NCBI GenBank assembly: GCA_017431365.1
Contig: JAFRLF010000163.1
Span: forward strand, 1 to 53,027
DNA: 53,027 nucleotides
DNA from: Clostridia bacterium
GTDB taxonomy: Bacteria; Bacillota; Clostridia; Christensenellales; Aristaeellaceae
Direction of reading: 5' to 3'
The notes under the pieces are model-generated. The model saw only the letters and a program-made list of their open reading frames with translations. It searched no databases and was not told the origin of the DNA. Positions 1 to 6,698 of the stretch are shown here, in pieces. How positions within the stretch are numbered: the stretch's first letter is position 1; the number at the start of each line of letters is the position of its first letter. The translations under genes were made by a program, and so were the position numbers.

Positions 1-659
1 AGAGACATTGCGTGAAAGATGCGTTCCATGCGCGTGTCTGTTTCGGTGATGATGTCAGCGCAGCTCTTGAGTTCCTCGACGATAAACGCGGGGACCTCGT
101 TTTCCGCCTTGTAGCGCAGGTTGTGCTCAAGACTCGCCCAGAAGTCCATCGCCACTGTGCGAATCTGAACCTCAACCGGGATGAAGACTTTAGCCTCCGA
201 CAGGTACACGGGCACGTCGATGACGATGTGCAGGCTTCGGTAGCCGTTGTCCTTCGGTGTGCGAATGTAGTTCTTCTCCTCGATCAGGGAGATGTCGTCC
301 TGGCTGGTCAGCAGGTTCGCGATGGTAAAGATGTCCTCGACATAACAGCAGATCACGCGCACGCCCGCGATGTCCCTGAGGTTTTTCTTGGCATTGGTCA
401 TCGATACGGGAATGCCGTCTTTCGTGAGCTTCCGGGAGATGGACTGCGGCGTCTTGATGCGCGATTCGATATGGTGAATGGGGTTGTGGCTGTGCTTCGT
501 GCGGAATTCGTTGTTCAGCGCCTCCAGCCGCCCGCGGACGAAATCGATCCCCGCGGCGTACAGATACGAAACCTTCTGGTAGGCGGACAGCATTTCTTTA
601 AAGTCTGCGTCATACAGGAGGACGTTTTCTTCCTCCTCAGGTATTTGAAAAGTCTGCAT
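1..659 (-). CDS. Small alarmone synthetase, RelQ/YjbM type (3' end outside window)
   Basis: Transfers pyrophosphate from ATP to GTP or GDP to make (p)ppGpp, the cytoplasmic starvation signal. The 219 visible residues contain a RelA/SpoT-type synthetase domain: HNPIHHIESRIKTPQSI near residue 55, DIAGVRVICCYVEDI near 95, YIRTPKDNGYRSLH near 135 (the substrate-binding NGYRSLH stretch), and VEVQIRTVAMDFWASLEH near 165. There is no HD hydrolase domain ahead of the synthetase domain, and the protein begins only about 50 residues before it, which fits the short single-domain SAS class (RelQ/YjbM) rather than Rel/SpoT. The ATG at 659 is the first start in the frame, with a weak GAGGCG upstream. The C-terminus lies beyond position 1. 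A near-consensus promoter precedes it, so it is probably transcribed by itself. Family assignment is confident; the tetramer-forming C-terminal helices of RelQ cannot be checked here. Confidence 0.9.
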   Translation of the reverse strand, partial: MQTFQIPEEEENVLLYDADFKEMLSAYQKVSYLYAAGIDFVRGRLEALNNEFRTKHSHNPIHHIESRIKTPQSISRKLTKDGIPVSMTNAKKNLRDIAGVRVICCYVEDIFTIANLLTSQDDISLIEEKNYIRTPKDNGYRSLHIVIDVPVYLSEAKVFIPVEVQIRTVAMDFWASLEHNLRYKAENEVPAFIVEELKSCADIITETDTRMERIFHAMS

Positions 660-730
660 TTCGGTCGATCGCCTCACACTGCCCGGCGCGTAGCCGTTCA
701 AATCGTCACGGCATTGCGTGACTTTACTTT

Positions 731-759
731 ACTATAACATGAGCGGGCGCGCCTGTCAA
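731..759 (-). promoter_or_regulatory. Sigma-A promoter of the alarmone synthetase gene
   Basis: On the minus strand TTGACA (759-754) is separated by exactly 17 bases from TATAGT (736-731). This is a perfect -35 with a one-mismatch -10. The predicted leader is about 65 bases and contains a short inverted repeat (GTCACG/CGTGAC, about 702-719). Confidence 0.8.
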
Positions 760-768
760 TGCCTGATA

Positions 769-1899
769 TCATTCTATGACGACATTCACGCCGTTGACTT
801 CGACGCCCTCGTCCGCACGGATGAGGAGGTATTTCACGCCGTCGATCATCTGCGCGGTAATAAGGTGCGCTCTGTCCGGTGTGACGCGGATGCTGATGTC
901 GGGCAGTTTCAGACTGAATTTTCCGGGGTCGATCATATTCACGGGGCTGAGGTCCACGCCTTCGCCCAGTTGGTCGTCGTAGGCTTCGGAGAAGGCCTGA
1001 ACGCCCTCGTCTGTGACGCCTGCTTCCGCAAGGACGTGTTCCAGTTCACGCTTTGTGACCTTCGCGGGCTCCGCGGTCTTGTCCGCTTTCTGGTCGGCGA
1101 TGCGCTGACGCAAATGCGTGTGAACGGCGTCCAGCAGTCCAAGAGAGCACTCGCTGCCCAACGAATCGGACAGAATGGCGCCGAACGCCTCCTGTTGCTC
1201 CATGGGAGAAACGGGGGCCTGCGCGCCGGCAAACAGCGCGTCCGTGAGGTCGGTTTCGGGGTTTTTGATATCCTTCTGGTAGTATAGGCCGGCGTGAATG
1301 TTTGCCGACCGGTTTTCAAAAGCCGGATACATCAGGCCGAATGTCGGCGCCGCGACGCGCATATCCGGGATGTGCGTGTGAAACCCCTTTTCCGCTCCGT
1401 CATAAAACAGAGCGCTTTTTCCCAGGCGAACGGGGCACAGGGCCATGAGTATGTAGTGGAATACGTCGGATCCATCCTCGAGCCGCTGACCGTCGGCGGA
1501 ATAGGACGGCACGTCGTAAGCGTCGTGCATCAGGAGAACGAGATAGTTTTCCTGGCTCGAATGAGAGGCAATGACCTTGTCAAACATGAGACTGACGGCT
1601 TCGTCATCCGTGAGGGCGGAGTCTCTGAGGGCCATCAGGAGTTTCTGCTCCGGAGGCATCTCCCCGTCGGACGACGTGAAATTCACACTGATGAGGTTTT
1701 TCTCCAGCGTGCCGGAAAGGACTTTGGAGAACAGCGCCAGATACCGTTCGGCTTCATCGGTCGGCATGGTATACGGGGATAAATCAAAACGGGACAGGAT
1801 GTCTCCGTGAGAATCGACATAGCATCCGCGCACGACGGTCAGATTGTTGCGTTCCGGGTTGAGACGGCGTTTGATTTCGGTGATGTCTTTTTTGTTCAT
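769..1899 (-). CDS. DUF4317 family protein
   Basis: A 376-residue cytoplasmic protein with no signal peptide or membrane segment. The opening MNKKDITEIKRRLNPE followed by a conserved RGCYVDSHGDI stretch is characteristic of the DUF4317 family, widespread in Clostridia and of unknown function. The frame is open to an ATG at 1923, but the ATG at 1899 has GAAGGGAT about 8 bases upstream while the earlier one has no ribosome binding site, so 1899 is preferred. It lies 65 bases downstream of miaA on the same strand and probably ends the rlmI-miaA transcript. I see no catalytic motif, and no function can be assigned from neighbours. Confidence 0.8.
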   Translation of the reverse strand: MNKKDITEIKRRLNPERNNLTVVRGCYVDSHGDILSRFDLSPYTMPTDEAERYLALFSKVLSGTLEKNLISVNFTSSDGEMPPEQKLLMALRDSALTDDEAVSLMFDKVIASHSSQENYLVLLMHDAYDVPSYSADGQRLEDGSDVFHYILMALCPVRLGKSALFYDGAEKGFHTHIPDMRVAAPTFGLMYPAFENRSANIHAGLYYQKDIKNPETDLTDALFAGAQAPVSPMEQQEAFGAILSDSLGSECSLGLLDAVHTHLRQRIADQKADKTAEPAKVTKRELEHVLAEAGVTDEGVQAFSEAYDDQLGEGVDLSPVNMIDPGKFSLKLPDISIRVTPDRAHLITAQMIDGVKYLLIRADEGVEVNGVNVVIE

Positions 1900-1964
1900 G
1901 GTGTTGATCCCTTCGCGTGTCATTTATTCTTCAGTGGGCGGGCGCCCGCGGCAATCGAGCAAAC

Positions 1965-2861
1965 TCACGATCGCAAAAATGTCGTAATGAGCGATTCGGC
2001 CTGACCCTGAGGATCGGCGGCCATATCGAGCCAATGAATCTCCCTGTCGCGCCTGAACCAGATCATCTGACGCTTGGCAAATTGTTTGATCGCGGTGGCA
2101 AGAAGTTCCAGCATTTCCTGACGGGAGGTGATTTCTCCTGTCAGGTAACGGGTGATGAACCTGTATTCAAGCCCCAGTTTCAAAAGAAAGTCTCTGGACA
2201 CGCCCTGATCGAGCAGGTCCTGAACTTCGTCAATCATGCCTTGTTCGACGCGCCTTTCAAGCCGCTCGTCAATGCGCTGCCTGAGTATGGGACGGTCCCA
2301 CGTGACGCCGAGCTTCAGACAGCGGTATCTCGGCGCGGCGTGCGCTGCGAAGTCATCCCCGTCGTGCAGTTTTTCAAGCTGGCGCATGACGCGGTTGCGG
2401 TTTCGGGGATCGACGTCGGTATCGGGCATAAGAGCGGTCAGCTTTTGATACAGAGCCTCAGTGCTGTATCTTTCAAGCTCCGCGCGGTAGTCGAGATCGG
2501 GCGGTCGGTCGCTCATCACATATCCTTCGCTGACGGAGGCGACGTAGAGCCCGGTTCCGCCGACGAGAAATGGCGTTTTCCCGCGCTGCAGGATGCCGTC
2601 TATGGCGGCGTAGGCGAGTTTCTGGTAGTCATGCAGGGAGAAGAATTCCCCGGGCTTGACGACGTCTATCAGATGATGCGGCACGCCCTTCATTTCGGAA
2701 GGAGTGATCTTTCCGCTTCCGAGGTCCAGCCCCGTGAATACCTGACGCGAGTCCGCGGAGACGATTTCTCCGTCAAATTTTCGGGCCAGATCCACAGCCA
2801 GGCCGCTCTTACCGGACGCGTTTGTTCCCTCGATGACGATAAGGGGCGGTAGAACGCTCAT
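1965..2861 (-). CDS. miaA: tRNA dimethylallyltransferase MiaA
   Basis: Adds the dimethylallyl group of DMAPP to N6 of adenosine 37 in tRNAs that read UNN codons. The 298-residue length is normal. Visible features: P-loop GTNASGKSGLA near residue 12, the SADSRQVFTGLDLGSGK stretch near 36 (the family usually has SADS-Q-Y-x-x-x-D-I-G-T-AK), HHLIDV near 62, FLVGGTGLYVASV near 97, and a C-terminal FAKRQMIWFRRD segment. The first loop has N-A-S instead of the more common T-A-S/V-G-K spacing. The start has GAGGAGG 7-8 bases upstream. It begins 13 bases after the stop of the rRNA methyltransferase gene, so the two RNA-modification genes are co-transcribed. DMAPP would come from the isoprenoid pathway represented elsewhere in the window by dxs. 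Confidence 0.95.
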   Translation of the reverse strand: MSVLPPLIVIEGTNASGKSGLAVDLARKFDGEIVSADSRQVFTGLDLGSGKITPSEMKGVPHHLIDVVKPGEFFSLHDYQKLAYAAIDGILQRGKTPFLVGGTGLYVASVSEGYVMSDRPPDLDYRAELERYSTEALYQKLTALMPDTDVDPRNRNRVMRQLEKLHDGDDFAAHAAPRYRCLKLGVTWDRPILRQRIDERLERRVEQGMIDEVQDLLDQGVSRDFLLKLGLEYRFITRYLTGEITSRQEMLELLATAIKQFAKRQMIWFRRDREIHWLDMAADPQGQAESLITTFLRS

Positions 2862-2873
2862 ATCGTGACCTCC

Positions 2874-4040
2874 TCAGTTCATCACCTGAAGGATCATGCA
2901 CTTCAGATACTGCGTCTCCGGCGAGGCCGGCAGGATCGGATGATCATGCCCCTGAGTCCGGCTCTCGACCAGGCGAAGCTTTTTCCGGCTCTCTTTCGCG
3001 GCCTGACAGACGACGTCGTGGAACTGCTGCGGGCTGACGTGCTGTGAGCAGGAGCAGGTGACCAGGAAGCCGCCCTCGCGCGTCAGCTTGAGCCCGCGGA
3101 GGTTGATCTCCTTATAGCCGCGCAAGGCGCTCTCAACGGCGGCGCGGGTTTTTGTAAAGGCCGGCGGGTCGAGGATCACGACGTCGAAACGTTCTTTCTG
3201 ATCTGTCAGCTGACGCAGGTGATCGAAGCAGTTGTGCGCCTCAAACCGAACGTCAAAGCCGTTGTAAGCCGCGTTTTTGCGGGCGACGGCAAGAGCTTCT
3301 TCGGAAATATCGACGCCCAGCACGTCAGCGGCACCGTATTTGGCGGCATGCAGCGCAAACGATCCGTTGTGACAGAAGCAATCCAGCACCCGAGCGCCGG
3401 GCATGAGCGGCGCCATGGCCGCCCGGTTTTCCTTCTGGTCAAGGAAAAAGCCCGTCTTCTGGCCGTTTTTCACGTCGACTTCGAAGTGGATGCCGTTCTC
3501 CCACATTTCGACTGTGTCAGGCACCTCGCCGAAGAGCAGGCCGGTCGTCTGATCCATGCCTTCGAGACGGCGCACGGGCACGTCGCTTCGCTCATAGATG
3601 CCTCGGGGATGAACTGTTTCTCTGAGCGCGTCCACGATGACATCCTTCCACTTTTCAATGCCCAGACAGAGGGACTGAAGAGCGAGTACGTCGCCGAATT
3701 TGTCAACGACGAGCCCCGGCAGAAAATCGCTCTCGGAGAAGATCAGCCTGCAGCTTTCGGGATCGCAGAAGGTCTGCCTGAAGCGCCAGGCGTCCTGCAC
3801 TCGGCGATGGAAGAAGGATTCGTCGATCGGCTCGTCATGGGTCGTGAGCATGCGCAGGGCGATCTGTGAGCGGGGATTATAAAAGGCTTTTCCCAGAAAA
3901 GTGCCCTTTGCGGACAAAACATCGACGACGTCGCCGTTCTCGAAGTCTCCTTCGACGCGCTCGATTTCGCTGAGATAGACCCAGGGATGTCCGGAGTAAA
4001 CCCGTGTTTCCCGCGATTTGCGCAGGGTGACTTTTGCCAT
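2874..4040 (-). CDS. Class I SAM-dependent rRNA (cytosine-C5) methyltransferase, RlmI/RlmK family
   Basis: Predicted to methylate 23S rRNA in the manner of RlmI (YccW). N-terminal PUA-like RNA-binding domain (about residues 1-75, including SGHPWVYLSEI), an EEHAD-type central region, then a Rossmann methyltransferase domain: VLDCFCHNGSFALHAAKYGA (SAM-binding motif I, near 220), DVVILDPPAFTK (catalytic loop, near 290) and LVTCSCSQHV (near 335). The two cysteines in CSCSQ fit the C5-methyltransferase chemistry. The frame is open to 4181, but AAGGAG lies 9 bases before the ATG at 4040 and only 3 bases before the ATG at 4046, so 4040 is taken as start (388 residues). First gene of an apparent operon with miaA and the DUF4317 gene. 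Confidence 0.88.
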   Translation of the reverse strand: MAKVTLRKSRETRVYSGHPWVYLSEIERVEGDFENGDVVDVLSAKGTFLGKAFYNPRSQIALRMLTTHDEPIDESFFHRRVQDAWRFRQTFCDPESCRLIFSESDFLPGLVVDKFGDVLALQSLCLGIEKWKDVIVDALRETVHPRGIYERSDVPVRRLEGMDQTTGLLFGEVPDTVEMWENGIHFEVDVKNGQKTGFFLDQKENRAAMAPLMPGARVLDCFCHNGSFALHAAKYGAADVLGVDISEEALAVARKNAAYNGFDVRFEAHNCFDHLRQLTDQKERFDVVILDPPAFTKTRAAVESALRGYKEINLRGLKLTREGGFLVTCSCSQHVSPQQFHDVVCQAAKESRKKLRLVESRTQGHDHPILPASPETQYLKCMILQVMN

Positions 4041-4083
4041 ACTCATACGCTCCTTGTCAGGGTGTGAAGGATTGATCCTGTTC

Positions 4084-4112
4084 ATTATAGCATCCGATTG
4101 TTGAATCTTAAA
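4084..4112 (-). promoter_or_regulatory. Probable extended -10 promoter for the rlmI-miaA operon
   Basis: On the minus strand TGCTATAAT (-10 at 4089-4084, extended TGn) follows a poor -35, TTTAAG (4112-4107), at 17 bases. The extended -10 could compensate. The leader is about 40 bases. Confidence 0.6.
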
Positions 4113-4160
4113 GCATAAAGCCGGATTCAGATCTGTTTCAATCTCTCGCTGGAAGCAATG

Positions 4161-4194
4161 AAAAAAGGAAAGCCGGAACATTCGGCTCTCCTTT
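4161..4194 (-). terminator. Intrinsic terminator after the coiled-coil membrane protein gene
   Basis: Minus strand: AAAGGA-GAGCCG, loop, CGGCTTTCCTTT stem with a run of six T (complement of 4161-4166). Eleven paired bases with one internal mismatch, about 40 bases after the stop codon. Confidence 0.85.
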
Positions 4195-4220
4195 CGCGTC
4201 GTTTTCGTCTGTTCAAAAGG

Positions 4221-4250
4221 TCACAGCTCAGAAGGTCACAGCTCAGAAGG
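4221..4250. repeat. Two-copy 15-base tandem repeat spanning a stop codon
   Basis: TCACAGCTCAGAAGG occurs twice head to tail. On the minus strand the upstream copy encodes the last four residues P-S-E-L plus TGA of the preceding gene; the second copy repeats the same codons and stop just downstream of it. Confidence 0.9.
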
Positions 4251-4958
4251 CTGTTCGCTCTCGGCGGGCGACTCAACGGGTTCTTCCGGCGTCGGCTCGT
4301 TCTCAGAAGGAGTTTCAGGCTCGGCGGCGGTTTCGGGCTGCGTCTTTCCCAGATGGATGCGCACGGTGCCGGTATTCTCGGGGGTTTCTTCGTCGATCGG
4401 GGCCGGGTCGGGCTCAACGGCGGTCTCGGCCGGCGCTGCCGCGGCGGTAAGGCGGTCAAAGTCCTCTTTTGAGGCCTTTTCGCGGGCTTCAGCCAGAGCG
4501 ACAGCCTCAGGCGTGACCTGCTCGGCATCGAGCATGGCGCCGTCTTCGAGGATCAGGCGCTTGCTGACCTCGATCATCAGGTCGGAAATGCGGCGGCGCG
4601 CGTCTGTGATGCAGCAGGAGGCGATGATCCGGTTCTGACGGATCTGAGCTTCGCTCTTCTGGATGCGCTCCATCGTCTGCTGCAGGATGTCGTCGGCCTT
4701 CTCATGGGCGTCCATGAGTATGCTGTCGCGCTCCGCCAGCAGCTGAGTCTCGCGCTCGTGCAGGGTCGTGGCTTCCTTCTCCAGTTCGCTGATGCGCACT
4801 TTAAGCATTTCGGTCTCGCGGTTGTACTCGAAGTCCTTTTCGCGCCTCTTGTTGCCCTGTCTCACGCTGATGACGATCCACAGCACGATGATGAGCAGCA
4901 AGACAGCCGCCGTGATCCCAAACAAGAGGGGCGCGTTATTGGTGATAAAATCGATCAT
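4236..4958 (-). CDS. Membrane-anchored coiled-coil protein with acidic Pro-rich tail, unknown function
   Basis: A 240-residue protein. Residues about 10-35 form one hydrophobic helix (APLLFGITAAVLLLIIVLWI) followed by basic NKRREKD, predicting N-out/C-in topology. Residues about 40-115 are a charged heptad-like coiled coil (ISELEKEATTLHERETQLLAERD, then AHEKADDILQQTMERIQKSEAQI). The last about 90 residues are rich in P, E, T and A and look disordered. The overall plan recalls ATP-synthase b-subunit-like or DivIVA-like scaffold proteins, but I do not recognise a family. The ATG at 4958 has GGAGG 8 bases upstream; the in-frame ATG at 4973 lies within the binding-site region. It has its own promoter and terminator, so it is probably a single-gene unit. 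Confidence 0.75.
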   Translation of the reverse strand: MIDFITNNAPLLFGITAAVLLLIIVLWIVISVRQGNKRREKDFEYNRETEMLKVRISELEKEATTLHERETQLLAERDSILMDAHEKADDILQQTMERIQKSEAQIRQNRIIASCCITDARRRISDLMIEVSKRLILEDGAMLDAEQVTPEAVALAEAREKASKEDFDRLTAAAAPAETAVEPDPAPIDEETPENTGTVRIHLGKTQPETAAEPETPSENEPTPEEPVESPAESEQPSEL

Positions 4959-5011
4959 TTTCCAGACCTCCAAATAAAGCGCTTGGACTGCGCTTGTTTA
5001 TCGTCATCCAT

Positions 5012-5040
5012 ATTATACCACAATTCCGGAAAGAACACAA
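5012..5040 (-). promoter_or_regulatory. Sigma-A promoter of the coiled-coil membrane protein gene
   Basis: Minus strand TTGTGT (5040-5035), 17-base spacer, perfect TATAAT (5017-5012). Lies between the dprA-like stop and the start at 4958. Confidence 0.75.
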
Positions 5041-5058
5041 TATCTTGTATGGCCTGCG

Positions 5059-6024
5059 TCAGAACAAGGTCATCTGCTCGTACTGTGGAGCCACCCATAT
5101 GCGCCGAAGCTGTTCAAAGTCCAGATCGTGCGGGCTGCGGAAAGGCGTAGCTCCCTTAGCGATCAGATCCATGTTGCCGGAGATATGCGGATTCTCCCAC
5201 ACGTAGACGCGTTCTGAGTACCGGTTTCTTAGGGCCTGACATGCGCCGTTCCACGTGACGCCCCGGTTTTTCTCGCACGAGAGGACAAAGCACGCGTCTC
5301 CCAGCGCGTAGAGGCACTTGTTGCGCTCAAGAGCGTGAGCGGCCGTGTATTTCGCTTCAGGGTGGACGATCGACATCACGAGTCCGCGCTGTGTGGCGAT
5401 CATTTCGCTCAGGCCCGGCTGATAGACGCGCTCGGTCATAGATTCCGCCAGGAAAGAGATCACGCGTCCTCCGGCGTGAAGGGCTTCGCGCTCCATAAGG
5501 CGGCCGAAGCCTACCTCGCCACCCGTCACAAGCGTCACATCTGCGCCGAGCAGCGCGTTTGAAAGCTCGACGGCGCATTCCAGCACGCTCTTATCCGCAC
5601 AGGTGTTGGAGAGGATCGCTGCGGCGCATTGACCGGGCAGGGACAGGTCGCCGCACGTATACAGCATCGGAGGGGCTTTATCCGCGAGCTTCTCCGCCAG
5701 CTTCTGAGGGTAGGGGGCTTCGTCGATGGTCACGATGTCGATCCCGCCGTTTGAGAACTGCTCGAGCGCGTATGATAACGGCATGACCCTGTTGAGCAGC
5801 ACACAGACACGGTACGCCTCCTCGGCGCTCAGTTGAAGCTGCCGCTGCAGCGCGTTGAGGTCGATGCCGATGAGCGCGCCGAGGCCCGGCATGCCGCTCC
5901 TAAGGGCGGCGCGCCTCAAATCGTTGTATTCACCGACGCTCAGCGGATGAACCAGCTCCTCCTTATCGGCGGAGAGCTGGCTCATGAGCAGCATCGTGGC
6001 GAAGGCATCATCATTATGGCGCAT
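5059..6024 (-). CDS. Divergent DprA/Smf-like protein
   Basis: A 321-residue protein resembling DNA-processing protein A, which loads RecA on incoming single-stranded DNA. Family-like features: APYPQKLAEKLADKAPPMLYTCGDL near residue 103 (normally YP..L..I.DPP..L...G), VTGGEVGFGRLMEREAL near 165 (normally SG.A.GID..AH..AL), and AHALERNKCLYALGDACFVL near 232 (normally FP.RNRIIAGLS). The usual V-G-S/T-R nucleotide-binding motif is replaced by AAILSNTCADKS. There is no recognisable C-terminal DML1-like winged helix. GAGGTT precedes the ATG by about 8 bases. It follows engB by 12 bases at the end of the lon-engB unit. Family membership is likely, but a conserved function as a competence RecA loader is doubtful. 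Confidence 0.7.
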   Translation of the reverse strand: MRHNDDAFATMLLMSQLSADKEELVHPLSVGEYNDLRRAALRSGMPGLGALIGIDLNALQRQLQLSAEEAYRVCVLLNRVMPLSYALEQFSNGGIDIVTIDEAPYPQKLAEKLADKAPPMLYTCGDLSLPGQCAAAILSNTCADKSVLECAVELSNALLGADVTLVTGGEVGFGRLMEREALHAGGRVISFLAESMTERVYQPGLSEMIATQRGLVMSIVHPEAKYTAAHALERNKCLYALGDACFVLSCEKNRGVTWNGACQALRNRYSERVYVWENPHISGNMDLIAKGATPFRSPHDLDFEQLRRIWVAPQYEQMTLF

Positions 6025-6036
6025 GGCGCTTTAACC

Positions 6037-6687
6037 TCATGTGAATGATTTGTCCTCCGGCGCCTGAAGATCGCCGGCAGGTTCTTCGGCGGTTTCGGCT
6101 TCGTCGGGGGAGAGGATATCGCCGATCAGGCGCAGCAGTTCGTCACGCCCCGTTCCGTCCTCGGCGGAAAACGGCAGCACCTGCCAGGGCTGTACCGCCA
6201 GCGTGCGAAGGATCACGGGCATAGACCGTCCGCGCTCAGCGCGCGAGAGCTTGTCGCATTTTGTGGCGATGACGTGAAAAGGTATCTCATAATGCCGCAG
6301 GTACTCGACCATCGCCACGTCGTCCGAGGTCGGTTTGTGGCGCATGTCAACCAGCACAAAGGCCATCTTGAGGTGCTTGCTGCCGGTGAGATAACCCTCG
6401 ATCATGCCTGCCCAGCGCCTTTTTTCCTGCTGGCTGACCTTGGCGAAACCGTAACCGGGCAGATCGACGAGAATCAGTTCCTCGTTGATGTGGAACAGGT
6501 TGATGAGGCGCGTTTTGCCGGGAGTGGAACTCGTGCGGGCGAGCTTGCCGTTGTTGGTCAGCTTGTTGATCAGGGAGGACTTTCCGACATTGCTCTTGCC
6601 CACCATGGCGATTTCCGGCTCGCCCTGATGGGGGAACGCGCGATACGCGTCCAGCGATGTTATAAACGCCGCTTTACTTATGGTCAT
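6037..6687 (-). CDS. engB: Ribosome biogenesis GTPase EngB/YsxC
   Basis: Essential GTPase of 50S subunit assembly. The G-motifs are all visible: GKSNVGKSSL (G1, near residue 30), a T in TPGKTRLIN (G2, near 55), DLPGYG (G3, near 75), TKCDK (G4, near 142) and SAEDGTG (G5, near 175). It carries a short acidic C-terminal tail beyond the GTPase domain. The frame is open from a GTG at 6702, but TGAGGT lies 9 bases before the ATG at 6687, so that start is used (216 residues). It starts 12 bases after the lon stop, the order seen in many Firmicutes, and is surely translated from the same message. Confidence 0.95.
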   Translation of the reverse strand: MTISKAAFITSLDAYRAFPHQGEPEIAMVGKSNVGKSSLINKLTNNGKLARTSSTPGKTRLINLFHINEELILVDLPGYGFAKVSQQEKRRWAGMIEGYLTGSKHLKMAFVLVDMRHKPTSDDVAMVEYLRHYEIPFHVIATKCDKLSRAERGRSMPVILRTLAVQPWQVLPFSAEDGTGRDELLRLIGDILSPDEAETAEEPAGDLQAPEDKSFT

Positions 6688-6698
6688 ACCGTTAAACC

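Noticed and set aside
12-737. 241-residue plus-strand open frame at the left edge
   Set aside because: Antisense to the alarmone synthetase, which has conserved motifs and a consensus promoter.
1937-1948. GCGGGCGCCCGC palindrome between miaA and the DUF4317 gene as a terminator
   Set aside because: No room for a loop and no T run; likely chance in GC-rich DNA.
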